Assembly (NCBI GenBank): GCA_030267965.1
Contig: BRYA01000506.1
Coordinates: 60,748-124,747 of the forward strand
DNA: 64,000 bases
From: Triparma columacea
Lineage: Eukaryota; Sar; Bolidophyceae; Parmales; Triparmaceae
Direction of reading: 5' to 3'
Under the pieces are notes generated by a model. That model searched no databases, was not told the origin of the DNA, and saw nothing but the letters and a program-made list of their open reading frames with translations. Shown piece by piece: positions 31,146 through 41,208 of the stretch. The stretch's first letter is position 1. Each line of letters begins with the position of its first letter. Position numbers and translations under genes: made by a program.

Positions 31146-33198
31146 TCACGTTCCCTCCAGCTCCATGCAAACCTCGTGTCCCCTGAATCCCTTCAGCCTC
31201 CACTCCCACACCACCATCCCCAGCCCGTCTTCGACCCAGCAAGTCTTCGCTGTCCCGTACCTGTAGAAGAACTTAGGTCTCCCGTCCTCCCCGACCTTGG
31301 CCTTCAAACCGTCCCTCCTGCACCTTTCAAAAAGTTCCTCCCTAACCTTCCCGACCCCCCTGTCCTGTGGGTCCCCCTGGAACGCCCTGCTAGCGTACAC
31401 CCTAGCCTCCCTAACTCGCGCTTTGCTGCCTGACTTTACGGCCCCGCCGACAACGCCGTCCCCGACCTTCAGGCCTTCCGCCAGGTTGCTCATGACGGCG
31501 CTCCCGACTTCAACCTCCCACTTAATCCACCCCCTCCCCCCCTCCCTCCCAATCTCAACCTCCACCCCCGACCCCGTAACGTAGTCTAAGTCCTTCTTCG
31601 GTCCCACTGTCTTAATGTTCGTGCTGAACATGCCCTGCGGTAAGCTCGAGGCTGTTTTCCCCTCCCTCCCCAAGTCGTCCCAGACCTCGTGCTGAACGAC
31701 CAGGGCCTCTGGGCTCTCGTAAACTTCGTAGCCTTTGAAAGGATTAACCCCTCCAACCTTAACGACGGGCCTCACCTCGGCGGGGGGGGCCATGTTGAGG
31801 TGGTACAAATCCCAGAACTTGGGCAGGATTTGATCCTGTATGCACGCCGTTAAATCCATGTCCAACACGTCCTCCTGAGACACCACTTTAACACCGCAGT
31901 CGTTTGAGGGGGTGTAGGTGACGATGGATTTACCGGTTATTATTATCCTGGGAGACCAGAATGAAGGGTAGTTGAAACCAAGCTGGAAGTTCAGGGAAAC
32001 TTTATCATCTCCCAACCTGGGGGGGTTGGGGAGGGAGCGCGAGAAAAGAAGAATTTTCCATCGTTAGTGAAACCCCATTTTGCAAACCCACCTAAATCAT
32101 CCCTCTCTACCTCCCTCGCCTCCTCCCCTCCTTTGCGGCGCTGTTCTCACCTTTCTCCCGAGTAATACCCAACCTTTAGAGTGTTCCGTGAAAAGCCGTT
32201 GAACTCCCTAACCCTCCCCAATAGCGTAGTACCCTCGACCCCTGATAAAGGGCTCTTCCAATCTGTCCCCGGGGTGTAGACTGCGGAGGTGTTATTGTTG
32301 GTAAATTCGTCAGCGAGAGCGCTGTTTATGGCGAGGTTCAAAGAGGCTGCTATGGGGTAGACGGTGGGGTCTGGGAATAGGGTGGAAAGAGGTTGAAGGG
32401 TGTACTCTTTGGTGGACCTGTTTGAGTAGGAGGAGAAGATGGATGTGGATGGGATGGGTGTGGGATGGGTGTGGATGGGTGTGAAGGTGTGTGAGTGATG
32501 ATGTGAATAAAATAGTGGAGTGATGTCATTGGAAGAGAACGAAGAAGAGAATAAGACTCCAAACTCCTCGCCTCTGATGTGTTTGTTGGCATATATTTTG
32601 GGCTATATTTTGGGCTACATTTTGGGCTACATTTTAGGCTATATTTCTAGGAATCAATACACTTACTCAAAATCATCGACGAATAATTCCTTTTCAGCAG
32701 CACCACCAAAGAATTTAGCGCCATATACCTCAACTTTCTCCTCGTCATCTCCCAACATCTCCTGCATCTCCTGTGTGTTTGAGGGGAAGGGGTGGAGGGG
32801 GTAAGGCGGGGAGCAAAAGACGTTAGGGACAATGAAGGGTTTTGTTGCTGACAGCTTTAGCGTCAGCGCTTGTCTTTACCAGACTCGCTTGGCTCGCCAC
32901 CTCCCTGGGCTCGCCTCCACCTCCCTTGTCTCGCCACCTCTCTCACCTCCTCCTCCATGCTCTCCACGCTCCCCTGCGGCCCCCCCGGGGTTCTCAGTTT
33001 CTTCGTTTGATCCTCTATTTCTTCTAAATTGCTACCCCCTCCCGATGTATCTCTGAGACATGTGGAACATTTTCGGCCTAAAACTACACACTTTATACTA
33101 CTTTTTGGATAACACACATCTAATCTAGGATATATAGCAGGAGATGGAGATAGAAGGAAAGAACTCGTGCTTGTGAAGAGAAGAAGATAGAAGAGCAT
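31146..33198 (-). CDS. DUF2358 plus SOUL heme-binding-like protein, probably plastid-targeted
   Basis: There are four exons, 33198-32947, 32770-32667, 32417-32151 and 32016-31146 (introns 176, 249 and 134 nt), giving 497 residues in one frame. The N-terminus MLFYLLLFTSTSSFLL is a signal peptide with a Ser-Phe junction typical of bipartite plastid import. Residues about 110-270 resemble a DUF2358/NTF2-like fold, including LFPDPTVYP. The C-terminal part looks like a SOUL domain: GYEVYESPEALVV near its start and ASRAFQGDPQ ... REELFERCRRDGLKA near its end. Plants have chloroplast proteins joining DUF2358 to SOUL; these bind tetrapyrroles, and the same is inferred here. Intron 2 carries a small tandem repeat. 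Recognition rests on pattern memory and is moderate. Confidence 0.62.
32594..32650. repeat. 15 bp tandem repeat in intron of SOUL gene
   Basis: Four copies of a unit close to TATATTTTGGGCTAC lie within intron 2 (32418-32666) of the DUF2358-SOUL gene. Confidence 0.8.
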
Positions 33199-33274
33199 GG
33201 GCGAAATTGTGATCAGGTTTTTGGGGCATCCCAAATCCCAAAACCATTTTTGGGGTTTTCGGAAAAAGAATATG

Positions 33275-33537
33275 GCAGAATTTGGCAAGAAAAACTGTGT
33301 TATACACTGTATTAAGGCTTTAGCTACGTTTCACAACCAACCTAACTCTTCACAATACAAACAACGATACTACTACCTACACCATATCCAAACACATTGT
33401 AGTTTGATCTCGAATTTGGCCCCCAACAAAACTACATCGCCCAAATCCCTAACTTTCAATCTCCTCCTCTCCATCCAAGCATTTAGCCATACCCTAGCTC
33501 GAGCGCTATCAGTACTACCACTGTCATCCTCCCCGAG
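33275..33537 (+). promoter_or_regulatory. LRR-family shared upstream block, copy B
   Basis: This 263 bp stretch is closely related to the block before LRR gene A (20121-20370) and partly to the block before LRR gene C. It includes the long shared runs CCCTAACTTTCAATCTCCTC and GCGCTATCAGTACTACCACT. It directly precedes the start codon and probably carries the promoter and leader. It borders the 5' end of the divergent SOUL gene. Confidence 0.6.
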
Positions 33538-34125
33538 ATGCCCAGCTCAGCAGTGTACTCTGGCGTAGAGAGATTCATGAACAATAATGAACTCACTGCG
33601 GTGACTTTTGCAGAGGGAGTGACAACGATTGGCCAATTCGCCTTCTGGAATTGCTCCTCCCTCATGGCCATCACAATCCCGGACGGAGTGACGTCGATTG
33701 CCGAATTCGCCTTCAACGGATGCTCCTCCCTCGAAGCCATCACAATCCCGGACTCAGTGACGAGGATTGGCTATCGCGCCTTCAGGGGATGCTTTGCCCT
33801 GACGAAGCTCAGTTTATATCCTGCCGTCTCCGTCGGTGAAGACTGCTTCTTGGACTGCACTGCCCTAATCTCTGCCGCTGCCAATCAAAATATGCCGACT
33901 GTCAAGGACTTCCTAAATTCTAGGTGGCAAGGCATACTTGAACGCGTCGCCGTTCTGTCCTGCCTCAAGACACCCTGGATTAACGACATGGAGAACCAGC
34001 CTAAATCGGATAAGCAGAAGCAGAACTCGCACCTTGACGGAGATGAAGTGGTCACGCTTCAGGGAGCTGCGGCACGCAAGAGACTCCCCAAGGTTATGTG
34101 GAGAGTTATTCTGGAATTTCTGTAA
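33538..34125 (+). CDS. BspA-type leucine-rich repeat (LRR_5) protein B, short form
   Basis: This single exon encodes 195 residues. It has the same N-terminus as protein A (MPSSAVYSGVERF) but only three full LRR_5 units plus the degenerate unit, then the shared C-terminal domain ending KRLPKVMWRVILEFL. The C-terminal domain carries an extra polar insert (residues about 140-165, Gln/Lys/Asn-rich) compared with A and C. The frame is open and intact. With so few repeats the solenoid would be very short, so this may be a contracted or decaying copy, although nothing in it is broken. Confidence 0.82.
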   Translation: MPSSAVYSGVERFMNNNELTAVTFAEGVTTIGQFAFWNCSSLMAITIPDGVTSIAEFAFNGCSSLEAITIPDSVTRIGYRAFRGCFALTKLSLYPAVSVGEDCFLDCTALISAAANQNMPTVKDFLNSRWQGILERVAVLSCLKTPWINDMENQPKSDKQKQNSHLDGDEVVTLQGAAARKRLPKVMWRVILEFL

Positions 34126-34227
34126 CTCTTAAAGTCACTGTTTAACGGCATACAAAGGGTCCCGAATATATTTACGAACAAACATTTTCTTTTTAGGAAT
34201 CTCCAAAAACCCTCAAATCATTTATTT

Positions 34228-34403
34228 TGGGGTTTTGGGAAAGATTTGGGCGCTGTATTATAGGCTTTAGATACTTTTTACAACCGACCAAACTCTTCAC
34301 AATACCATCTAAACATTCACGCCATACCCTAGCTCGAGCGCTGTCAGTACTATTACTATAATCCTTCCCAAATTTCCCAAATCCTTCTCAAATCCTTCCC
34401 AAG
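34228..34403 (+). promoter_or_regulatory. LRR-family shared upstream block, shortened copy C
   Basis: This stretch retains parts of the A/B upstream block (GGCTTTAGATA, AACTCTTCACAATACC, CATTCACGCCATACCCTAGC) but lacks the middle of it. Just before the ATG it has a local triplication around CAAATCCTTCC. It starts about 100 bp after the end of LRR gene B, so B and C form a tandem pair. Confidence 0.55.
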
Positions 34404-35372
34404 ATGCCCAAATCAAGAGTATACTCTGGCGTAGAGAGCTTCTCTGAAGATCGTGAACTCACAGAGGTGACCTTTACAAAGGGAGTGACGAAGATTGGCG
34501 ATGAAGCCTTCGCAAATTGCTCCTCCCTCTCAACCATCACAATCCCGGACTCTGTGACGACGATTGGCGATTACGCCTTCGACGGATGCTCCTCCCTCGC
34601 AACCATCACTATCCCGGACTCAGTGACGACGATAAGCGATGGCGCCTTTGGGAGATGCTCTGCCCTCGCAGCCATCACAATCCCGGACGGAGTGACGACG
34701 ATTTTCTTAGGCGCCTTCAACAGGTGCTCCTCCCTCGCAGCCGTCACAATCCCGGACTCAGTGACGTCGATCGGCGATAGCGCCTTCTGGGGATGCTCCT
34801 CCCTCGCAGCCATCACAATCCCGGACGGAGTGACGTCGATTGGTCAATGCGCCTTCTCTGAATGCTCCTCCCTCGCAGACATCACAATCCCGGACGCAGT
34901 GATGATGATAAGCAATGGCGCCTTCCATGGATGCTCCTCCCTCGAAGCCATCACAATCCCAGACGGAATGACGACAATTGGCGATTGGGCCTTCCAAGGA
35001 TGCTCCTCCCTCGCGGCCATCACAATCCCGGACTCTGTGACGACGATATGCAATTTCGCCTTCTACGGATGCACCGCCCTGACGAGACTCAGTTTATCTC
35101 CTGCCATCTCCATCGGTATCGACTGCTTCTCAGACTGCACCGCCCTAATCTCTGCCGCTGCCGATCAAAATATGTCGACTGTCGAGGACCTCCTCCATTC
35201 TAGGTGGCACCGAATACTTGAACGCGTCACTGTTCTGTGCTGCCTCAAGACACTCTTGGAGGACCAAAATAACCCTAACCCTAACGGAGGTGAAGCGCAA
35301 ACACTTGGGGTAACCGCGGCACGCAAGAGACTCCCGAAGGTTATGTGGAGAGTTATTCTGGAATTTCTGTAA
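34404..35372 (+). CDS. BspA-type leucine-rich repeat (LRR_5) protein C, long form
   Basis: This is a single exon of 322 residues. The N-terminus is MPKSRVYSGVESF, followed by nine full 23-residue LRR_5 units plus the degenerate unit, then the constant C-terminal domain ending KRLPKVMWRVILEFL. Neighbouring units are so similar at DNA level that the gene doubles as a 69 bp minisatellite, which explains the different repeat numbers of A, B and C. The 3' flank (TAACTCTAAAGTCACTG...) is also shared with B and A. No signal peptide or membrane segment is visible. Function unknown; protein binding is the usual use of LRR_5 solenoids. Confidence 0.85.
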   Translation: MPKSRVYSGVESFSEDRELTEVTFTKGVTKIGDEAFANCSSLSTITIPDSVTTIGDYAFDGCSSLATITIPDSVTTISDGAFGRCSALAAITIPDGVTTIFLGAFNRCSSLAAVTIPDSVTSIGDSAFWGCSSLAAITIPDGVTSIGQCAFSECSSLADITIPDAVMMISNGAFHGCSSLEAITIPDGMTTIGDWAFQGCSSLAAITIPDSVTTICNFAFYGCTALTRLSLSPAISIGIDCFSDCTALISAAADQNMSTVEDLLHSRWHRILERVTVLCCLKTLLEDQNNPNPNGGEAQTLGVTAARKRLPKVMWRVILEFL

Positions 35373-35526
35373 CTCTAAAGTCACTGTTGAAAGGCATGAA
35401 GAAGGGTCCCGAAATATTTACGAACAACGTTTTCTTTTCCATTTACAAACAAACTTTTCTGAGTAAATTGTCAAAATAATGCTACAAAGCTCCTTCCTCC
35501 TTCACTTCCTTTCCTCCTTTCCTCCT

Positions 35527-38500
35527 TCACCTCCTCCCCCCAACACCTCCCGCCCCCTTTGCCAGCTGTCTATAAATGAACAAGCTCAAATCCTTCTCCC
35601 CCCAGTACATGCTGTGTGCCCCCAGCGCGAACAAGTACTCGTTCGTGCTCTCGATCTCCTTCTCCTGCAGCACGTAGTCCACCCTCTCCCCCCCGTTCAG
35701 CCGGCCCGCCTCCACGAAGTTATCCTCGGACTCTGACGACGCCACGCTCAGGTCGTCGTCGTCTTCGATCCCCGCACCTGCCCCCCCTCCCCCCCCCCCC
35801 GGGGTACCCCGCCCGGCTCCGCTTGCTGAACCCCCTCCCCCCGGGACGTGGCCCACGTCATCGCCGAAAAGTCCCTCCCCCTCCCCCCAAACCTCCTCCT
35901 CCTTCCCCCCCCCCCCCCCGTCAACGCTAACGTCAAGCAGCCCCACCTTCCCTATCCCCTCCTCAACCTTCCCCATAACCCTCCCCTTCCACCCCCTAAC
36001 CCAGCCCCCGATTTTCCTCCACATTACCTTGGCCTGATACTTCACCCTGTAAGTTCCCTTCCACGTAGGTATAACCACCGGCTCCACGTTAGCGTTCCTC
36101 CTCGCTATGAGCGGTTCCAGCCTGTACGCCGCCGGGTCGAATGGGTGAAATACGTTGAACATTTTAGGGCAACCTGGTAGGAAGTAGTCGCTCTCCAGCG
36201 GCTCCACCTGGTTCCTGATGAGGAGGAACACGGCGATGGGACTCCCTAGCATGAAGGTGTTCTCCACCTTGAAGGACAGTTGGGGGTAGTTCGTTTCTGG
36301 GACTGGGGGTGAGGACGACCTGCGCCCCTCTTCCTCCTCCTCCTCCTCGCTTTTCTTTTCCTTCTTCTTCTTCTTCTTCTTCTTCTTGCTCATCGGTGTC
36401 CCGAACAAGCTCTGCAGAACCCCTCCCCTCCCGCTCCCTCCCATTCCCTCCCTATTCGGGCTCCCCCCCCCCCCCCCCGGCGTCTCCATCCCCTCCCCCC
36501 CCACCCCCGAAGAGCCCGGGGCCCCCTCCTCCGTACTCTGGTTAGCGAGTATATCCCAGGTAATGACGCTCCCCAGGCTGTGCGCAACCACGCTGACCTT
36601 ACCCCCGAACTCTTTCCTCTTAAACTTCCTGAATTTCTCCACCACCATGTTAAGTTCATGAACGACCAGGCTTATGATCTGGTCGTGGTGTGTCTCGCTC
36701 ATGAAGTACAAAGTGTCCAGCATCGCGTCGTTCGCGAAGCTCCTCATGTGTGGTATGGTGTCCAGGCTGATGTCGTTTAGCCCCGCTCCCTTGTTGCCCG
36801 ACCCGTTCATCCTGCTGGCAGCGTTGAAGCGCTCGTGCCACTCGATCGGTATGTACTCCGTCCTGCCCCTACCCCCGCCCCAATAGCCGGGGCTGTTTGC
36901 GCCACGGGCGGAACGCTGCTCGTCAGCGACCTCGGCGTGGTTGTCCCTCATCCACTTGCAGCAGTCAACGATGCTGCTGAGGTGGACCAGGCCCAGGAGC
37001 TCGAACGACTGCAGGGCCTTGCCGATGCCGTGGACTATCAGCACGAGGTGGTCGACCTTGTCGTGGGAGGGGTCGGTTGAGGGGTCGTATTGATAAGAGC
37101 TCGAGAGGGAGGAAGGGGCAGCGAGGCTAAGACGAGCGAGAACGCGCAAAAGGGTTAGGAGGGTCGCGAGCTTTTTATGAGCAAATTACTGCGTGCAATC
37201 GATTCACCGATCGCGCTCCGGCTCACCTTGTTTTCGGAATCCCCTCCTCCTCCTTCCCCTCCCCCTTCCCCCTTTCCTTTTCCCTCTCCTTCACCTTCTC
37301 CTCTTCCCCCCCCCCGAACTCTTCCACGAACATGTTGTATCCCTCCATAGTATTACACCCCTCCCTCTTGGAGTTGTTGTAGCCCTCCATAGTNNNNNNN
37401 NNNNNNNNNNNNNNNNNNNNNNNNNNNNNNNNNNNNNNNNNNNNNNNNNNNNNNNNNNNNNNNNNNNNCCCCTACCCTCCTCTCTCCATACCACGACCTC
37501 AGCGCCCCTATAAACCCTCTTCTTCCATATACTCAATGCTCCCCCAAGTGTCTTCTTGACAGCCATGGCAGAGTCCAAACCCCTAAATTGAACCAGCATA
37601 TCCTCTCCATCTATCGGTCCCCTAACCTGTACCGTTAATAGAACATCCTCTTCCTCCCCCATCATTTTCCCTCCCCCCCTCCTCCCTAGTTCCCATCTAA
37701 GGAACCTGAATCCGTCCTCTAACGCGTACTCGCTAGCCTCGTCGAAAGGCTGGAGGCCTGATCTACCGCAGTCTACGGTCCAGTTACTGCGACGGACTTT
37801 ATCACCCGAACCGTAATAACGCCAGAATACAGGACGCATAAAGAGGGGACGGTTTGAGGGTGAAGAAGATGAAGAGGTGGTGGTGGTGGGGGGGGGAGGA
37901 GGTGAGAGTGTAACGCAGTAGCGACCTGAGTCAACGAGAACGTCACGATCTAGATTAGGGTCGTGCCACTTGCTAAGTGAGTCTGCCTTCGGATCTTGGG
38001 TTGGTTGGGGGGGAGGGGTAGGGCCGTTCACAACTGCGGGACCGAAGTTTTCTGAACTACTTGAGGTACGGATGGGGAGAGGGGGACGGAAACCGTTGGA
38101 GATATCGTGGGACTCTAAGTTACTCCTGTCTGACTCGTTGAACCTGCGCGTGGTGTAGTGGTAGGGAAGGGTTAAAGGTCATGCATCAACCACACCACAA
38201 ACGCTCTTCAATCTCACCTCCTCCATCCCTTATCAGTATTTTTAATTTCCCCGTTAACCATAGGTAGATAAAACCACAACGGCACCCTTTTAATTCTAAC
38301 CTTGACCCCCTCCACCAATTTCACAATTTCCCCCTCCTCCTCTTCTTCCTCCCCCTCCCTCCACGGTGGTGTATTGTCAAGCCATATATCATCTTTAACA
38401 CCCTCCCCCCCAATCCTTTTAATTTCCCCACCCCCAACTAAATCCTCATGCAGTATCCTATTAACCTGTTCAACTTCCTTTAAAAACTCATACCTCCCGA

Positions 38501-38739
38501 CCCTACCCCTTTCCATGTACCTCTGTGTAACGTGGTTTAAAACCATGGAACGCTGGGAGGGGGTTAGAGAGAAGTAGGGACCGGAACCGAGGAGGTTCCA
38601 CTGGGCTTTGGCGAAGGCACGGGTTACTTGCACGTCTACTACGGCTAGGTAGAAACTAGGGAGAGGGGGAGGGGGGGGGGAGAGGGGATGGGAATTTGTT
38701 AGAAGGGGGATTGCATTACATTAAGGGTTTCGTCCAACC

Positions 38740-38799
<60 letters not shown>

Positions 38800-39548
38800 T
38801 ACCTAATTTCCCTCGCCCCCTTCCCTAGTACAATCTTAACTCCCTCCACTGCGTTTGTAGTAACCTTTGCCACTGTAGTTTGCGTGGGTATCGGGTATTG
38901 CATAACCCTTACAGCTCCCGCCCCCATACTGCCCGCCGCTTTGATTGCAGGAACGAGGAAGGTACGACCTAACCCTAAGGGTGTAAGGTATTCTATTTGA
39001 AGAAGTGACCATGAAACTACTGTTGACATTCTCTCGGATAAAACAAAAGCTACGAATAGCTCACCACCAGAGAATAGGGGGAGGATGAAGTAGTCCCTGA
39101 TTGGGAGGAGGAGTCTGTTCTCGAATGACTCAGCACCAACCTTGGCTGCTAGGTATAAAGATTTAGCGGATGATGCTACTGATATCAAACCACCCTTAGT
39201 AGCAACATACAAACGCTCCCAACCGTCTACAACCTGCTGAGAAGTATCCACGTATAGGCTGGGTGAATCCCATATCTTCCGCTTGGTTGTTGTGGTTACA
39301 CGGTGGGATAGGGAGGTCGTGTAGGTTAGGATTGACGTGTTCTTGTAGGAACCACGACGGGTGGTACGGGAACGACGGGGAGGGGGTTGTGATGAGGGGG
39401 GAGGGGGGTGGGATGATAGGAGAGGGGGGTGGGAAGATGACTGGGTGGATGCCTGAGTGGATGAGGGTGGAGGGAGGGGAGACGAGGGTGGAGGGAGAGT
39501 GGAGAGGTTTTGTGGTTTTTGAGAGGTTTTGGAGGTGTTGGAAGTCAT
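35527..39548 (-). CDS. DDHD-domain phospholipase A1 (PA-PLA1 family), interrupted by assembly gap
   Basis: There are four exons: 39548-38803, 38655-38218, 38143-37227 (with 75 N inside) and 37126-35527. Exon 1 is Ser/Pro-rich and then amphipathic, with membrane-near helices. Exon 3 has a WWE-like region (VFWRYYGSG ... FRFLRWELG, ending KKRVYRG). Exon 4 has the lipase core: LVLIVHGIG, the nucleophile motif VVAHSLGSVITWD, and the DDHD domain LGSPIAVFLLIRN, NVFHPFDPAAYRLEPL and ESTNEYLFALGAHSMYW. Such enzymes hydrolyse phosphatidic acid and related lipids at organelle membranes. The reading frames on the two sides of the gap differ by one base if the gap is exactly 75, so the gap size is wrong or an intron lies in it. 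DDHD residues look intact. Confidence 0.82.
37334..37468. repeat. 42 bp coding repeat running into assembly gap
   Basis: Bases 37334-37393 contain one full and one partial copy of a 42 bp unit (14 residues, TMEGYNNSKREGCN) that continues into the run of N at 37394-37468. The gap is probably a collapsed minisatellite inside exon 3 of the DDHD gene. Confidence 0.7.
38744..38797. repeat. CT dinucleotide microsatellite in intron
   Basis: An unbroken TC/CT run of about 54 bp sits in intron 1 of the DDHD phospholipase gene, right next to its 5' splice site. Confidence 0.95.
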
Positions 39549-39843
39549 TATTAAGTTTTATATATGTGTATTAGTACCAGTTATAGTTTTTGAATGCGCA
39601 TTAATATCGTATGTGATGATTATTGGAGATTTTGGCAAAAAAAGAAGGAAAAAGCAAGAAAAGAGGGAGGGTGATGCGGAGGCAGAGCACAGATTTTGGG
39701 GTTGGTGGCAGTTTTGGTTGGACTCCAATATTAGCACCTATACGACACTTCTGACTAAGTGGAGTAGCCTCAAGGCTTTGTTGATCACTTTCACATCGTA
39801 ATTTGCCGCTATAAACTTACATTCGGGATAGGTTCGCTCAAAA

Positions 39844-40980
39844 ATGGACTCACAATCAGAGGTACAATCGACACACAATTCATCAGAGACCACAAATGTG
39901 ACAGTATATAGTTTGGACGATTTGACAGACGGTCAGCAGTTGTGCTTGAAGTGGGCTTATAAGCAAGACTGGGATCTCATCAAGGGGTATGCCAAGGAAC
40001 ATGGTCCTGAGGTTTTGTTAGGCGTTTATTCAGCGCTTGTTGGTGAGAATTGGAACTCAGTTTCAGTCCTCTCAATCGCCTCATATTGCGATAATGTTGA
40101 GATGGTCAAGCTTACCTTAGCAGCCGGCTTCGACAACAAGGAAGCCATGTACTTTGCCGCAAATTTATCAATGAAGAGTAGTGACAATTCAACAATCTTG
40201 AGATTACTCTTAGAACATGGACTTGACCCTAATGAGGACCTACGAGTCGGAGGGTTGGTGGAAGACATTTCCAACCTTTTGATGATTGCTACTGATAGGG
40301 GACACATTGATCAGGCCATAGCACTTCTCGATCACGGAGCAAATGTGAACAAGACAGTGGCTACCGCTGGTGGAGATGTTGCTTCACCACTTATTTTTAC
40401 TATGGATTGTGGAGCACACGACTTATGTAGGCTGTTTCTCACGCGCGGTGCTATTCCAACCACCAAAGACGTGCTTTATGTGTTTGGTCATTGCCTCCGG
40501 GCGTGCAAAGGAGAACACCCTAGGCTTAGTAGAGATGTCGCAATAAAGATGTTCGCAACATTTCTTCATCTCGGAAAGCCCGATTCCGACGTAGTTCGAG
40601 ACCAATTCAGTTCTTTCGCACCTTCCGATCGCGATCCTACAATCGCCAACATCACGAAACATTACCTTCAAGGCCGTCCCTTCTGTTGCGAGGTTTGCGA
40701 GGCTCTAACTGCCAAGTCACGCGACAAGCTCCACATGTGTCCCTGTCGCAACGTCGCCTACTGCTCTCGGGAGTGCCAGGTCAAGCACTGGAAGAAGCAC
40801 AAGGTGCAGTGCACGGGACCGCTGAACGAAAAGGGGGAGAGTGAGGCAATGGTCAAGAAAAGATCAAAGACAGGGAAGGGAGCGGCGGCGGGAGCAACGG
40901 TGGTGGGAGTAGCGGAGGGAGCAGGTGCGACGGGGAAGAATGGCAAGAAGGGGAAGAAGGGCAAGGGTAAGAAGAAGTGA
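39844..40980 (+). CDS. Ankyrin-repeat protein with C-terminal MYND zinc finger
   Basis: This is a single exon of 378 residues. Residues about 70-230 contain three or four ankyrin-like repeats (for example ILRLLLEHGLDPNEDL, AIALLDHGANVNKT and LCRLFLTRGAIP). A MYND finger follows at about 280-320 with the full ligand set CEVCEAL ... CPCRNVAYCSRECQ ... HWKKHKVQC. The tail is Gly/Ala then Lys/Gly-rich, probably a nuclear or nucleic-acid-binding tail. Ankyrin-MYND proteins mediate protein contacts; no substrate can be named. Codon use is less G-biased than that of the neighbours, similar to the LRR genes, which suggests a gene-family member that expanded recently. Confidence 0.85.
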   Translation: MDSQSEVQSTHNSSETTNVTVYSLDDLTDGQQLCLKWAYKQDWDLIKGYAKEHGPEVLLGVYSALVGENWNSVSVLSIASYCDNVEMVKLTLAAGFDNKEAMYFAANLSMKSSDNSTILRLLLEHGLDPNEDLRVGGLVEDISNLLMIATDRGHIDQAIALLDHGANVNKTVATAGGDVASPLIFTMDCGAHDLCRLFLTRGAIPTTKDVLYVFGHCLRACKGEHPRLSRDVAIKMFATFLHLGKPDSDVVRDQFSSFAPSDRDPTIANITKHYLQGRPFCCEVCEALTAKSRDKLHMCPCRNVAYCSRECQVKHWKKHKVQCTGPLNEKGESEAMVKKRSKTGKGAAAGATVVGVAEGAGATGKNGKKGKKGKGKKK

Positions 40981-41208
40981 ACGAAACAATACAGTAATGC
41001 GGCGGCTAAATAAGCAAATTCTCATAATTCTATGTACATCAAATTGCTTATTTTTTATTGCGATTAGCGTGAGAATGAACGATTTCATATTTCTCCAACC
41101 TAATTTTGCCCTCCAGAGGACGGAAGGGGCTCATTATTTTTCTCAATTTCTCCATTTCTCAATCTCTCCATCTGTAATACACATATACATACACACTCAT
41201 ACACCAAC

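Noticed and set aside
33538..34125. LRR gene B as a pseudogene
   Set aside because: It has few repeats, but the frame, start, C-terminal domain and upstream block are intact.
34500..35060. Regular 69 bp repeats that could suggest a CRISPR-like or satellite array
   Set aside because: The units encode consecutive LRR_5 repeats in one open frame and have no spacers.
35270..35284. Telomere-like AACCCTAACCCTAAC
   Set aside because: There are only about two units, inside the coding frame of LRR protein C (Asn-Pro-Asn-Pro). It is not a telomere.
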